Positions 1-8,848 of a DNA stretch of 57,532 nucleotides are shown here, in pieces. The notes beneath the pieces are model-generated. The model made no database searches. It had not been told where the DNA came from and worked only from the letters and a program-made list of their open reading frames with translations. Origin of the DNA: an uncultured Collinsella sp. (GTDB lineage Bacteria; Actinomycetota; Coriobacteriia; Coriobacteriales; Coriobacteriaceae). The position numbers and the translations under genes are program-made. The stretch is from assembly GCA_900546775.1 (NCBI GenBank), contig UREM01000012.1, positions 1 to 57,532 of the forward strand, written 5' to 3'. Position 1 is the stretch's first letter; every line of letters begins with the position of its first letter.

Positions 1-167
1 TCGACACCGCCGAGTTCGCGATCCCCGGCCTTGACGACGAGTTCCGCGTCATCGTGTCTCCGTGGATCCTCTCCTCGCTGATCACCGACCGCCTTGCTGC
101 TTACTACGAGACGGTCACCAAGCACAACCTCAACTATCGCCGCTACTATCACCAGTTCGACTACTAA
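1..167 (+). CDS. C-terminal end of a SIS-domain sugar isomerase/deglycase (partial)
   Basis: An open frame enters from the left edge (first full codon at 3) and runs 54 codons to TAA at 165-167. The tail ends in an RRYYHQFDY-like motif after a helix rich in Tyr, Leu and Lys. This resembles the C-terminus of SIS-domain sugar-phosphate proteins of the FrlB/AgaS type, which isomerise or deglycate phosphosugars in the cytoplasm. It lies directly before mannose-family PTS genes and a FrlC-like epimerase, which fits a fructoselysine-6-phosphate deglycase. The catalytic part lies outside the window, so the exact reaction is inference from the neighbours. Confidence 0.6.
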   Translation, partial: DTAEFAIPGLDDEFRVIVSPWILSSLITDRLAAYYETVTKHNLNYRRYYHQFDY

Positions 168-202
168 TCGGTGATAAATAAGCTACTGATCAAGAAGCAC
201 CC

Positions 203-231
203 TGCCCGGGCGCATGCGTCCGGGCATTTTT
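203..231 (+). terminator. Hairpin with T-run between SIS gene and PTS IIA
   Basis: A 7-bp GC stem (TGCCCGG at 203-209, CCGGGCA at 220-226) with a 10-nt loop is followed by five T residues. It has the form of an intrinsic terminator. The downstream PTS genes point the same way, so it may lower rather than stop transcription within one operon, or mark the start of a second transcript. Confidence 0.65.
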
Positions 232-261
232 ATGCCGAAATTCGCAAGAAAGGGGAATCGA

Positions 262-678
262 ATGAGGCAGTTTATCGTGGCGTCCCATGCTCATTTCGCG
301 TCTGGAATCGTCGAGAGCATCGGCCTGCTCTCCGGCGAGCGCGAAAACGTCCATGCGCTGTCTATGTATGTCGACGGAAACGAGGACCTGGTCAAGGAGG
401 CTGCAGCGATTCTGGACGGCTTTGCCGCGGACGATGAGGTCGTCGTTTGCACCGACCTCTTTGGTGGCAGCGTCAACAACGAGTTCACCAAGATCGTCCA
501 GACGCGCCCCAACACGCACCTGGTGACCAATATGAACCTGCCACTCCTTATTCAGCTGCTGTTCGTACCCGACTCCACCCCGATCGATGAGGCCATTCGC
601 CAGATCGTCGAGGCGGACGACACCAAGGTCAAGTACGTCAACGACCTGCTGGGGCAGGCCGAACTCGATGAGTTTTAA
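262..678 (+). CDS. PTS system mannose/fructose/sorbose family EIIA component
   Basis: This 138-residue cytoplasmic protein takes phosphate from HPr and passes it to the IIB partner. The N-terminus MRQFIVASHAHFASGI matches the EIIA-Man fold, and His9 of the ASHA segment aligns with the phosphorylated His of E. coli ManX. The start at 262 is preferred because AGAAAGGGGA lies just upstream; an in-frame ATG at 214 falls inside the preceding terminator hairpin. IIA and IIB are separate chains here rather than one IIAB chain. Four PTS genes follow one another closely, so they are probably co-transcribed. Confidence 0.9.
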   Translation: MRQFIVASHAHFASGIVESIGLLSGERENVHALSMYVDGNEDLVKEAAAILDGFAADDEVVVCTDLFGGSVNNEFTKIVQTRPNTHLVTNMNLPLLIQLLFVPDSTPIDEAIRQIVEADDTKVKYVNDLLGQAELDEF

Positions 679-695
679 CCACTAGGGAGCACATC

Positions 696-1166
696 ATGAT
701 TCAGATGATTCGCGTGGACTATCGACTGCTTCACGGCCAGGTTGCCGTTAGCTGGACCTCGGCTCTGGGTGCCGACTGCATCCTGTTGGTGAGCGACACG
801 GTCCTCAATGACAAGCTTCGTCTACAGGCCCTATCCCTCGCAAAGCCGGAGGGCTGCAAGGTCGTCGTCAAAAACACCGAGGATGCCGTCAAGGCGCTCC
901 AGAGCGGTGTGACCGATAAGTACAAGCTCTTCGTGGTTTGCGAGACGATCCAGCAGGCCGGTGCCGTCGCCAAGGCGATGGGCGTCAAGAAGATCAACCT
1001 CGGCAATGTTGCCTTTAGCGAGGATGCCCGCCAGGTCTCGACCAGCGTATTTCTCACGCCCGAAAACGAGGCATACGTCAAAGAGCTGCTCGGCGAGGGC
1101 TACGAGCTGTTCATTCAGATGATTCCGGCAGATGCGAAGACTGACGCCGCGAAGGTCATCGGTTAG
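696..1166 (+). CDS. PTS system mannose/fructose/sorbose family EIIB component
   Basis: This 156-residue cytoplasmic subunit transfers phosphate from IIA to the sugar as it enters through IIC/IID. The N-terminal motif RVDYRLLHGQV carries the family's phosphorylated histidine (His13). Length is normal for a free-standing IIB of the sorbose family. It begins 17 nt after the IIA stop behind an AGGGAG site. Substrate cannot be read from IIB alone; context suggests Amadori-type amino sugars. Confidence 0.93.
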   Translation: MIQMIRVDYRLLHGQVAVSWTSALGADCILLVSDTVLNDKLRLQALSLAKPEGCKVVVKNTEDAVKALQSGVTDKYKLFVVCETIQQAGAVAKAMGVKKINLGNVAFSEDARQVSTSVFLTPENEAYVKELLGEGYELFIQMIPADAKTDAAKVIG

Positions 1167-1174
1167 GGGCCATC

Positions 1175-1966
1175 ATGCTTATCAAGACAATCCTGATTTT
1201 CCTTATTGCCCTTTTGGGTTATTCCGAGTGGCTGACGGGCACGAGCTACCTCCAGCGCCCGATCGTGCTCGGACCTCTGGTTGGCCTTGTCATGGGCGAC
1301 ATGGTGACCGGCACGATCATGGGCGCCACGATGGAGCTTGCCATGGTCGGCGCCATCTCGGTCGGTGCGTATAACCCGCCCGATACGATTTCCGGAACCA
1401 TCCTGGGCGTGTCGCTTGCCATGCAGGCCGGTGCGGACGCTTCGGCGGCCCTGACCCTGGGCATTCCCATCGCAACGATCGTCCTGGCGCTCGATACCGC
1501 CCTGGGCCAGCCGGTGATGCTGCTGCTGGTGCACCGTATCGACAAAAACGTCGAGGACGGAGACACCAAGGCCATCACGCGCAACATGCTTATCGCGGGT
1601 TATGCGCAGAGCTGGTGCGGCCTGCTGATTATTCCCCTGGCATTCTTCTTTGGCGCCGATGCCGTCGCCAGCCTGCTCAACATCATCCCCGATTTCGTTC
1701 AGACCGGCATGGATGTCGCCGCCGCCTTCTTGCCCGCACTCGGCTTTGCGATGCTGGCGCAGATGATTATGAACAAAACGGTGGCTCCGTTCTTCTTCGC
1801 TGGCTTCTTCCTCGTCGCCTACTTTGGCATTAGCACGACGGGCGTGGCGATCTTTGCCGCGATCATCGTCGTCGCGATGACGGTTTTGGGCGAGAAGAAA
1901 AAGGCGGAGCAGCCCGCAGTGGCAACCGAGGATCCTGCGATTGGGAGTGGGTTCGATGAGTTTTAA
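1175..1966 (+). CDS. PTS system mannose/fructose/sorbose family EIIC component
   Basis: A 263-residue integral membrane permease subunit that forms the sugar channel with IID. Several hydrophobic spans are visible, and the GAYNPPDTISGTILG stretch matches the family's conserved region after the second span. The C-terminus is charged (EKKKAEQPA). It begins 8 nt after the IIB stop, and its last codons overlap the start of the IID gene, which indicates translational coupling. Confidence 0.92.
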   Translation: MLIKTILIFLIALLGYSEWLTGTSYLQRPIVLGPLVGLVMGDMVTGTIMGATMELAMVGAISVGAYNPPDTISGTILGVSLAMQAGADASAALTLGIPIATIVLALDTALGQPVMLLLVHRIDKNVEDGDTKAITRNMLIAGYAQSWCGLLIIPLAFFFGADAVASLLNIIPDFVQTGMDVAAAFLPALGFAMLAQMIMNKTVAPFFFAGFFLVAYFGISTTGVAIFAAIIVVAMTVLGEKKKAEQPAVATEDPAIGSGFDEF

Positions 1967-2792
1967 GTTTGAGTCTTCTTATGACGGGCTGATTTCCCGC
2001 GCAGACCTTAAGAAGCTGTTCTGGCGCTCGATTCCCTATGAGCATTCCTGGAACTACGAGCGTATGGGCCATATCGGCTTTATGTGGGCCCTTATGCCGA
2101 TCCTTCGCAAGCTGTATCCGCAGGATGCAGACTTTAAGGCCGCACTCAAGCGCCATATGGAGCTCTATAACGTCACGCCGTACATCTCGACGCTCCCCAT
2201 GTCCATTGCTGCCGCAATGGAAGAGGTCAACGCTACTGACGATAGCTTTGACACGAGCGCGATCTCTAATGTCAAGCTTGCTTTGATGGGACCGCTGTCC
2301 GGCGTGGGCGATGCCTTCTACTGGGGCACGCTGCGAATTTTGGCAACGGGTGTCGGCACGTCGCTGGCGCTGCAGGGCTCTATTCTTGGCCCGATTTTGT
2401 TCCTGCTCGTGTTCAACGTCCCTCACTACATCATCCGTTACCTGCTGACGTTTGTGGGATATCGCTTTGGCTCGGACATGATCAGCAAGGTCCAGGAATC
2501 GGGCATTATGGACACGATCGTCAAGATGGCCTCTATCATGGGCGCCATGGTGATCGGCGCTATGACCATGGAGATGGTCACCGTGGACATTCCGCTCATG
2601 GTCGGCGCGGGCGATGGCGCTCAGACGCTCGCCGAGCTGCTCAACGGAATCTTCCCGGGCTTTGTCACGATGGGGCTGTTTGGAATTGTCTATCTCATGC
2701 TCAAGAAGAAGATGAATCCGCTGCTCATCATGCTCGTGATCCTACTCGTGAGTATCGCCGGCGCGTTCTTTGGAGTGCTTGGTGTCCAGTAG
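1956..2792 (+). CDS. PTS system mannose/fructose/sorbose family EIID component
   Basis: This 278-residue membrane subunit pairs with IIC. Family signatures include RSIPYEHSWNYERMGHIGFMWALMP near the N-terminus and LMGPLSGVGDAFYWGTLR in the middle, with hydrophobic spans at the C-terminus. The ATG at 1956 sits inside the end of the IIC gene (11-nt overlap) behind a GGGAG site. A TTG fifteen bases upstream is a weaker alternative. It completes the IIA-IIB-IIC-IID set. Confidence 0.93.
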   Translation: MSFKFESSYDGLISRADLKKLFWRSIPYEHSWNYERMGHIGFMWALMPILRKLYPQDADFKAALKRHMELYNVTPYISTLPMSIAAAMEEVNATDDSFDTSAISNVKLALMGPLSGVGDAFYWGTLRILATGVGTSLALQGSILGPILFLLVFNVPHYIIRYLLTFVGYRFGSDMISKVQESGIMDTIVKMASIMGAMVIGAMTMEMVTVDIPLMVGAGDGAQTLAELLNGIFPGFVTMGLFGIVYLMLKKKMNPLLIMLVILLVSIAGAFFGVLGVQ

Positions 2793-2825
2793 GGTATCCG
2801 TCATAATTAAAACAATATAAGAGGG

Positions 2826-2858
2826 GGCGTCGCGCACATTGTGCTGCGGCGCCATTTT
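2826..2858 (+). terminator. GC hairpin between EIID and the epimerase gene
   Basis: GGCGTCGCGCAC (2826-2837) pairs with GTGCTGCGGCGCC (2841-2853), with one bulge, and ATTTT follows. The form is a weak intrinsic terminator or mRNA-stabilising hairpin inside the operon, giving different levels of PTS and epimerase. Confidence 0.5.
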
Positions 2859-2875
2859 GCCGAAAGGTGGACAAG

Positions 2876-3712
2876 ATGGAGTATCCGCAGCTTGCCGTCA
2901 TGAATATCAGCCATCGTTATTTTGACCTTGAGGAATTCTTTTCCTCGGCAGCGGCCTCGGGCTACACGTGTTGCGAGCTTTGGACCGGGGCGATGCATCT
3001 GTATGTCGATTGCCATGGATACGATTCGATCGAGCAGGTGCGGGAGCTGTCACAGCGGTATGGGGTTCGGATTGTGGGGCTTTGTCCCGAACAGAACAAC
3101 CCCAAGCCGTGGAATATCGCGGCGCGCGGGAATGAGGCGCGTACCCGCACGCTCGCGTACTTTAAGAACGTTGTGGATATCGCGGCGGAACTTGGAGCCG
3201 AGCAGGTCATGGTCTCGAGCGGCTGGGCATTTTTGAACGAGCCGATCGAGGACGCGTGGGGCCGCAGTGCCTCGATGCTGCGTGCGATTGCCGAGCATGC
3301 GGGAGAACGCGGCGTGCGACTGGTGCTCGAGGCTCTACAACCGGTTGAGTCGATAATCGTGAACTCGGCGGCCGACACGAAGCGCATGATTGAGACAGTT
3401 GACCATCCGGCACTTAAGGCGTGTCTGGATATGGGCGCCATGGCGGTGGCGGGGGATACCATCGACGATTATTTCGATCTGCTTGGCGATGATGTCGCCC
3501 ACGTGCATTTTGTCGATGTTGCGGCAGATGGCACGACGCATCTTGCCTGGGGCGACGGCGACCGCGATATGCGCGCCGACCTGGATAGGCTGGTGGCGCG
3601 CGGCTATCGCGGAGTTGTTTCGGCCGAGACCTATGACGGGCGCTATTTTGCCGACCCCGCAGCTGCCGATGCGCAGGTAATGGCAGAGTATCGTCGTGCG
3701 ATTGGCGCCTAG
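2876..3712 (+). CDS. Sugar phosphate isomerase/epimerase, FrlC (fructoselysine 3-epimerase)-like
   Basis: A 278-residue cytoplasmic TIM-barrel protein of the xylose-isomerase-like family. From memory of E. coli FrlC, matching landmarks occur in order: CELW near residue 35, IVGLCPEQN near 65, RTLAYFKN, WGRSASML, LVLEALQPVESIIVNSAAD near 155-170, CLDMGAM and HVHFVDVAADGTTHLAWGDGD. FrlC interconverts psicoselysine and fructoselysine. The start at 2876 follows AAAGGTGG; a GTG at 2867 is less likely. With the SIS fragment and the mannose-family PTS upstream this suggests an Amadori-product pathway. Another keto-sugar epimerase role is possible. Confidence 0.7.
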   Translation: MEYPQLAVMNISHRYFDLEEFFSSAAASGYTCCELWTGAMHLYVDCHGYDSIEQVRELSQRYGVRIVGLCPEQNNPKPWNIAARGNEARTRTLAYFKNVVDIAAELGAEQVMVSSGWAFLNEPIEDAWGRSASMLRAIAEHAGERGVRLVLEALQPVESIIVNSAADTKRMIETVDHPALKACLDMGAMAVAGDTIDDYFDLLGDDVAHVHFVDVAADGTTHLAWGDGDRDMRADLDRLVARGYRGVVSAETYDGRYFADPAAADAQVMAEYRRAIGA

Positions 3713-3800
3713 GTGGGGTCGGGCTGCGGCAACCTACCCTATGTTTCCAGATGAATACGGTGTGAGCGGCTGCGACGGATTTTCCCCGCAAGCACTCTAG

Positions 3801-3845
3801 TATGCTAAAGTACCCAGAAGACCGGCGGAGCTACGCCGGTCTTCT
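3801..3845 (+). promoter_or_regulatory. Candidate -10 and perfect 12-bp hairpin in the his operon leader
   Basis: TATGCT at 3801-3806 is a possible -10 box; no good -35 is seen. About ten bases downstream a perfect 12-bp stem (3816-3827 with 3834-3845, 6-nt loop) begins, so it would sit at the very 5' end of the his mRNA. There is no T-run, so it is not an ordinary terminator, and no His-rich leader peptide or T-box sequence is apparent. It may stabilise the transcript or take part in attenuation. Confidence 0.45.
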
Positions 3846-3881
3846 GCTCTATATGAAACACAGCATGAGGAGGCTCACCAG

Positions 3882-5597
3882 ATGACGGCCACACCGTGGG
3901 GATTCCGGGACATATTGCCCGAGGAGGCTCAGGCGCGCGAGGAGATTGCGCTGACGGTGAAGGGCTGCTTCAGGGAGCATCATTACCTTCCGGTCGAGAC
4001 GCCGCTGCTCGAGGACAAGGGCTCGCTCGAGGAGGGCGGCCGCATTGCGGACACCCCGTTTAAGCTCTTTGATGACGACGGTCGCCTGCTGGTGGTCCGT
4101 CCCGACAACACGCTGCCGATCGTGCGCTTGGTTTCGACCCGCATGCGCGCGGCCGATCTGCCGCTGCGCCTTCGCTACGAGGCACCGGTGGTTCGCGAGT
4201 GCCAACGCAATGCCGGTGGCTCGCGTCAGTTTACTCAGCTGGGCCTTGAACTTATCGGTGCGGGCGATGTCGCGGGCGATGTCGAGATCGTCTCGCTGGT
4301 GGCGGAGGCTATGCGCAAGCTGGCGCTGCCCGATGCGCGCATTATCGCGGGCAGCGTGCGTCCGTTTAAGGAACTGCTCGCGGCCTGTGAGGATCGCGAA
4401 CTGGCTGCCGTGGCATTGCGTTGCGTGCACGCCAACGACTTTGTGGGCCTCGATGCCCGTGTGGCGGCAAGCGCCGAGCCCGAGGCCGTCAAGGCCGCCA
4501 TTAGCGAGCTGCCGCGCTTGCACGGCGGCGCCGAGGTATTCGACCGCGTCGACGCGCTGCTGGCGGCGGCGGGCATCGTCGCGCCGCTGACGCGCGAGAT
4601 GCGTGCCCTGGTTGATGGTCTGGCTCCCGAGGACGCCCAGGTGCTGTCCTTCGATTTCTCCATCATGAACTCTTTTGATTACTACACGGGCCTGGTTTTT
4701 AAGGCCTATGCCGGTGGCCTGCCCGATCCGGTGGGCTCGGGCGGTCGCTACGACTCCATCTTTACCGGTGCGTTTGGCGACGGCATCGAGGTGCCGGCGG
4801 CGGGCTTTGCCTTTTCGCTCGAGCGTCTGGAAGCCGCGCGCACCTCGGCCGAGGACGCTGCTTCCGATGGTGACCATGCCGTGGGCCGTGGCGCCGAGGG
4901 TCCGCTGCGTATCGCCGTGCCCAAGGGCTCGCTCAAGGCCGATACGCTCGATGTGCTCGAGGCCGCGGGCTTGGACGTCTCTGAGCTGCGCGATCCCGGC
5001 CGTCACCTGATCGTGCGTGGTCGCGACACACGTGCCGGCGAGGGCACGGTCGGCGATATCGAATTTGTCATCGTGCGTCCCAGCGACGCGCCCGCTTTTG
5101 TGGGCTGCGGCGGTGCCGACTGTGGCATCTGCGGCTGGGACTCGCTTATCGAGGCAGACCTCAACCTGCTGCAGCTGGTCGATCTGGGCTACGGCCTGTG
5201 CACCTTTATCGAGGCGGAGCCCGCGTGGCGCGCCGGCCAGGCCGAGCGCAACTATGCCCGCCGTGGGTCGCTTCGCGTGGCCACCAAGTATCCGCGCATC
5301 GCGAGTGCCTGGTATGCCGAGCGCGGCGTGAACGCCGACATCGTCTCGCTGCACGGCAACATCGAGCTGGGCCCCATTGTCGGCATGACCGATCGCATCG
5401 TGGATATTACCGCCACGGGCGCCACACTGCGCGATAACGACCTGGTCATCACCGGCCGCATCATGGACTGCACGGCCCGCTTCTTCGTCAACCCGGGTGC
5501 CGCTCGCTTGGATCAGCGCGTGCGCAATCTGGCCGATCGCCTGGCCGCGGCTGTTAAGGACAAGCATTTTGAGCCCGTTGCGGGCTCGGCACAATAG
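3882..5597 (+). CDS. hisG: Fused HisZ-HisG: ATP phosphoribosyltransferase regulatory plus catalytic chains
   Basis: A 571-residue protein catalysing the first histidine step, joining ATP and PRPP. Residues 1 to about 325 are a HisZ/HisRS-like domain (WGFRDILPEEA, RYEAPVVRECQRNAGGSRQFTQLGLELIG, FDYYTGLVFKAY, GSGGRYDSI). A charged Ala/Gly linker of about 20 residues follows. From about residue 340 comes a short-form HisG (LRIAVPKGSL, GADCGICGWDSL, VDITATGATLRDNDL, the last being the PRPP-binding loop). Short HisG normally needs a separate HisZ for activity and feedback by histidine; here both are on one chain. First gene of the his operon; start has GAGGAGG upstream. Confidence 0.93.
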   Translation: MTATPWGFRDILPEEAQAREEIALTVKGCFREHHYLPVETPLLEDKGSLEEGGRIADTPFKLFDDDGRLLVVRPDNTLPIVRLVSTRMRAADLPLRLRYEAPVVRECQRNAGGSRQFTQLGLELIGAGDVAGDVEIVSLVAEAMRKLALPDARIIAGSVRPFKELLAACEDRELAAVALRCVHANDFVGLDARVAASAEPEAVKAAISELPRLHGGAEVFDRVDALLAAAGIVAPLTREMRALVDGLAPEDAQVLSFDFSIMNSFDYYTGLVFKAYAGGLPDPVGSGGRYDSIFTGAFGDGIEVPAAGFAFSLERLEAARTSAEDAASDGDHAVGRGAEGPLRIAVPKGSLKADTLDVLEAAGLDVSELRDPGRHLIVRGRDTRAGEGTVGDIEFVIVRPSDAPAFVGCGGADCGICGWDSLIEADLNLLQLVDLGYGLCTFIEAEPAWRAGQAERNYARRGSLRVATKYPRIASAWYAERGVNADIVSLHGNIELGPIVGMTDRIVDITATGATLRDNDLVITGRIMDCTARFFVNPGAARLDQRVRNLADRLAAAVKDKHFEPVAGSAQ

Positions 5598-5702
5598 CGC
5601 GAGCACGCACGGGCGCCCCAACGTCCGGGCTGCGGGCCGACTGGCGCCGCCGCCCGGTCTCTCGTTTTTCGAACACAACCTCGACCGATAGGGGATACCG
5701 AA

Positions 5703-7139
5703 ATGAAGACCATCAAGCTTGCTCCCGGTGAGCGCCTCGTTACCAACCAGCTCAACCGCAAGGGCGTGCTGCCGCAAAACATCATCGACGCCGCCCGCGA
5801 TATCGTGGCCAACGTGCGTGCCAACGGCGATGCCGCGGTGCGCGATTACTGTCAGCGTTTTGACGGTGTTGAGCTGCAGAGCTTCCGTCTTCCGCAAGAG
5901 CAGATCGATGCCGCGCTCGAAGGCCTCGATCCGGCTTTTGTCGCGGCGCTCGAAAAGGCTGCACGCCAGATTCGCGAGTTCCACCAGCGCGAGGTCGAGC
6001 AGAGCTGGTTTACCACGCGCCCGGACGGCACGATGCTCGGCGTTAAGGTGACCCCACTTGCTGCGGCCGGTATCTACGTGCCGGGCGGTCGTGCACAGTA
6101 CCCTTCCACCGTGCTTATGAACGCCATTCCCGCCAAGGTGGCCGGCGTCAAACGCGTGGTCATGGTAACCCCACCGCAAAAGGATGGACTGATTAGCCCG
6201 TATACGCTCGCGGCCGCCAAGCTCGGCGGCGTGGACGAGATCTATATGGTGGGCGGCGCCCAGGCCGTGGCCGCGCTGGCGTACGGTACTGAGACCATTC
6301 CGCGTGTCGACAAGATTACCGGCCCGGGTAACGCCTTTGTCGCCGCTGCCAAGCAGATTGTCTCGGGTGATGTGGGTATCGATATGGTCGCCGGTCCCTC
6401 CGAGGTTTGCGTGCTGGCCGACGCCACGGCCAAGCCCATGGTGGTCGCGGCCGACCTGATGGCCCAGGCCGAGCATGACCCGCTGGCGGCCTGCTATCTG
6501 GTGACCTGCGACGAGCAGTTTGCGCGTGAGGTTGAGGCAGGTATCGACATCCTGGTGGCACAGTCCCCGCGTGCCGAGATCACGCGTGCCTCGCTCGACA
6601 ACGAAGGCACCATCGTGGTGGCCGCCGACATGGCGGCTGCCGTCGAGGCAGTGAACACCGTGGCGCCCGAGCACCTTGAGCTGCACTGCAAGGATGCGAT
6701 GGGCCTGCTCGGCGGCATTCGCAACGCCGGCGCCATCTTTGTGGGCGCTTGGAGCTCCGAGCCGCTCGGCGATTATGTTGCCGGCCCCAACCACACGTTG
6801 CCGACCGGCGGCACGGCCATGTTCTCCAACCCGCTTTCGGTCGAAGAGTTCGTCAAGCGCTCGAGTGTCATTTGCTATACACCCGAGGGCCTGCTCTCGG
6901 ACGCTCCCACCACACAGCGTCTAGCCGAGGCCGAGGGGCTGTGGGCACACGCGCTTTCGGCCGCACTGCGTCGCCGCGTGTTGGAGCAGGGCGAGGGTGC
7001 CGTGAGCGCCGAGTCGCTCGCCGCGGCCGACCTGACCAAGGTTGCCTGGCCGGGCGACGCCGTGGAGACGGTTGCCGAGGGAGTGAACCTGGCGGCTGCA
7101 AGCGCGGATGGCGCCGGCGCGACTGGCAAGGAGGCCTAA
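5703..7139 (+). CDS. hisD: Histidinol dehydrogenase
   Basis: A 478-residue cytoplasmic zinc enzyme that oxidises histidinol to histidine, the last two steps. Signatures include [70 protein letters not shown] and [10 protein letters not shown]. It is some 40 residues longer than typical HisD because of an Ala-rich C-terminal tail (from about 430). RBS-like GGGGAT precedes ATG. A 105-nt gap separates it from hisZG; hisC follows one base after its stop. Confidence 0.97.
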   Translation: MKTIKLAPGERLVTNQLNRKGVLPQNIIDAARDIVANVRANGDAAVRDYCQRFDGVELQSFRLPQEQIDAALEGLDPAFVAALEKAARQIREFHQREVEQSWFTTRPDGTMLGVKVTPLAAAGIYVPGGRAQYPSTVLMNAIPAKVAGVKRVVMVTPPQKDGLISPYTLAAAKLGGVDEIYMVGGAQAVAALAYGTETIPRVDKITGPGNAFVAAAKQIVSGDVGIDMVAGPSEVCVLADATAKPMVVAADLMAQAEHDPLAACYLVTCDEQFAREVEAGIDILVAQSPRAEITRASLDNEGTIVVAADMAAAVEAVNTVAPEHLELHCKDAMGLLGGIRNAGAIFVGAWSSEPLGDYVAGPNHTLPTGGTAMFSNPLSVEEFVKRSSVICYTPEGLLSDAPTTQRLAEAEGLWAHALSAALRRRVLEQGEGAVSAESLAAADLTKVAWPGDAVETVAEGVNLAAASADGAGATGKEA

Positions 7140-7140
7140 T

Positions 7141-8256
7141 ATGGCCGAACTCACGCCGCGCATGAAGGAGCTCGTCCAGCCCTACTTGGCCGGCATTGAG
7201 CCCTACGATCCCAACTTTACGCCCACGCGCATCAACCTTTCGGCCAACGAGAACACCTATCCCGTGCCGGCTGGCGTGCGCGAGGCGGTCGACGCCGCCC
7301 TGGCTGCCACGCCGCTCAACCGCTATCCCGATCCCATGTCCAACGATCTGCGCGACGAGCTTGCCGCTTGGCATGGTGTGGCGCGCGAGAATGTCTGCGT
7401 GGGCAACGGCGGCGACGAGCTGCTCTATAACTACCTGCTGGCGTTTGGCGGTGCGGGACGGACCCTGCTCAACTGCCCGCCGTGCTTTAGCGAGTACGCG
7501 TTCTTTGCGTCGCACTGCCAGATCGAGGTGCGCGACGTGTGGCGCGACCCCGCGACCTTTGAGCTCGACCAGGCAGCCGTGCTTGCGGCGGCGTCCGAGT
7601 GCAACCTGGCGATCGTGACCTCGCCCAATAACCCCACGGGCGACGTGGCGCCGCTCGACTTTGTCGCGGCGCTGTGCGATGCGTGCCCCGGCATGGTCAT
7701 GGTCGACGAGGCCTACGTTGAGTTTGCCGACGATTCGTTTGGCGCGGCCACCACGGCGCAAGGCCTTATCGCCGAGCATCCCAACCTGGTGATTCTACAT
7801 ACGCTGTCCAAGGCGTTTGGCGCCGCCGGCACGCGTCTGGGCTATGTGATTGCGGCACCCGAGGTCGTCGACGTGTTCGCGGCGATTCGCCAGATCTATT
7901 CGGTCAACGTGCTGAGCCAGGCCGCCGCGCTTGCCTGCGTGCGTGCCCGTGATGCCTACACGCCCGTGGTGGCGCAGGTCGCATCCGAGCGCGAGCGCGA
8001 GCTGTGCGCCCTGCGCGCAATGGCTGCCGAGGGCCTGCCCGTGGAGGTATGGCCGAGCGCGGCGAACTTTGTGCTCGTGCGCACGCCGCATGCCACGCGC
8101 GTGCGCGAGCGTCTGCGCGACGAGTATTCGATTTTGGTGCGCGACTTTAGCTATGCGCCGGGGCTTGCGGACTGTCTGCGCATTACCGTGGGTACCCCGC
8201 AAGAAAACGACGAGGTGCTGGCTGCGTTTGCCGCGCTGGTGAAGGAGGAGATGTAG
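7141..8256 (+). CDS. hisC: Histidinol-phosphate aminotransferase
   Basis: A 371-residue class I/II PLP-dependent aminotransferase that converts imidazole acetol-phosphate to histidinol-phosphate. Visible motifs are INLSANENTYPVP, NRYPDPMSNDLRDELA, NGGDELL, TSPNNPTG, VDEAYVEFA and HTLSKAFGAAGTRLGY, whose Lys binds PLP. The ATG at 7141 follows AAGGAGG inside the end of hisD. The stop is immediately followed by the hisB ATG. Confidence 0.96.
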   Translation: MAELTPRMKELVQPYLAGIEPYDPNFTPTRINLSANENTYPVPAGVREAVDAALAATPLNRYPDPMSNDLRDELAAWHGVARENVCVGNGGDELLYNYLLAFGGAGRTLLNCPPCFSEYAFFASHCQIEVRDVWRDPATFELDQAAVLAAASECNLAIVTSPNNPTGDVAPLDFVAALCDACPGMVMVDEAYVEFADDSFGAATTAQGLIAEHPNLVILHTLSKAFGAAGTRLGYVIAAPEVVDVFAAIRQIYSVNVLSQAAALACVRARDAYTPVVAQVASERERELCALRAMAAEGLPVEVWPSAANFVLVRTPHATRVRERLRDEYSILVRDFSYAPGLADCLRITVGTPQENDEVLAAFAALVKEEM

Positions 8257-8844
8257 ATGGACCGCTATGCCGAGGTAACCCGCAAGACGGGCGAGACCGA
8301 CATTGTCGTAAAGCTCGACCTGGACGGATCTGGCGTGTGCGATATCTCGACCGGCGTGCCGTTTTTCGACCACATGCTCAACGCCTTTGGCCGCCATGGC
8401 CTGTTCGATTTGACGGTGCATGCGGTAGGCGACGTTGAGGTCGACGCACATCACACCGTCGAGGACACCGGCATTGTGCTGGGCGAGGCGTTTTGCCAAG
8501 CGCTGGGCGACAAGGCGGGCATTACGCGCTTTGCCGACGCGGCGATTGCCATGGACGAGACGCTCGTGATGGCCGCCGTTGACATCTCGGGCCGCGGGCA
8601 GGCCTACTGCGAGTTGCCCGTGCCGACCGAGCGCGTGGGCAGCTTCGATACCGAGCTGGCCGTCGAGTTCTTCTACGCCTTTGCGCGCGACGCCAAGCTC
8701 ACGCTGCACGTGCGCGAGCTGGCGGGCGGCAACTCGCATCACATTATCGAGGCCGCCTTTAAGGCCGTGGGCCGCACGATGCGCCACGCCTGCGAGCTCG
8801 ATCCCCGCGTGCAGGGCATCCCCAGCACTAAGGGCTCGCTGTAA
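8257..8844 (+). CDS. hisB: Imidazoleglycerol-phosphate dehydratase
   Basis: A 195-residue, monofunctional HisB with Mn-binding His clusters: FFDHMLNAFGRHG, DAHHTVEDTGIVLGEA, FADAAIAMDE and GGNSHHIIEAAFKAVGRTMR. It dehydrates imidazoleglycerol-phosphate to imidazole acetol-phosphate. Length is normal. It starts directly at the base after the hisC stop with GGAGGAG upstream. The next operon gene is separated by a 140-nt stretch filled by an inverted repeat. Confidence 0.97.
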   Translation: MDRYAEVTRKTGETDIVVKLDLDGSGVCDISTGVPFFDHMLNAFGRHGLFDLTVHAVGDVEVDAHHTVEDTGIVLGEAFCQALGDKAGITRFADAAIAMDETLVMAAVDISGRGQAYCELPVPTERVGSFDTELAVEFFYAFARDAKLTLHVRELAGGNSHHIIEAAFKAVGRTMRHACELDPRVQGIPSTKGSL

Positions 8845-8848
8845 CCTA

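Noticed and set aside
3816..3845. Intrinsic terminator before the his operon
   Set aside because: No T-run on either strand follows the stem.
3849..6794. 981-codon open frame on the minus strand opposite hisZG and hisD
   Set aside because: It is antisense to two certain genes, low in recognisable motifs and rich in His/Arg/Gly as expected for the complement of GC-rich codons.
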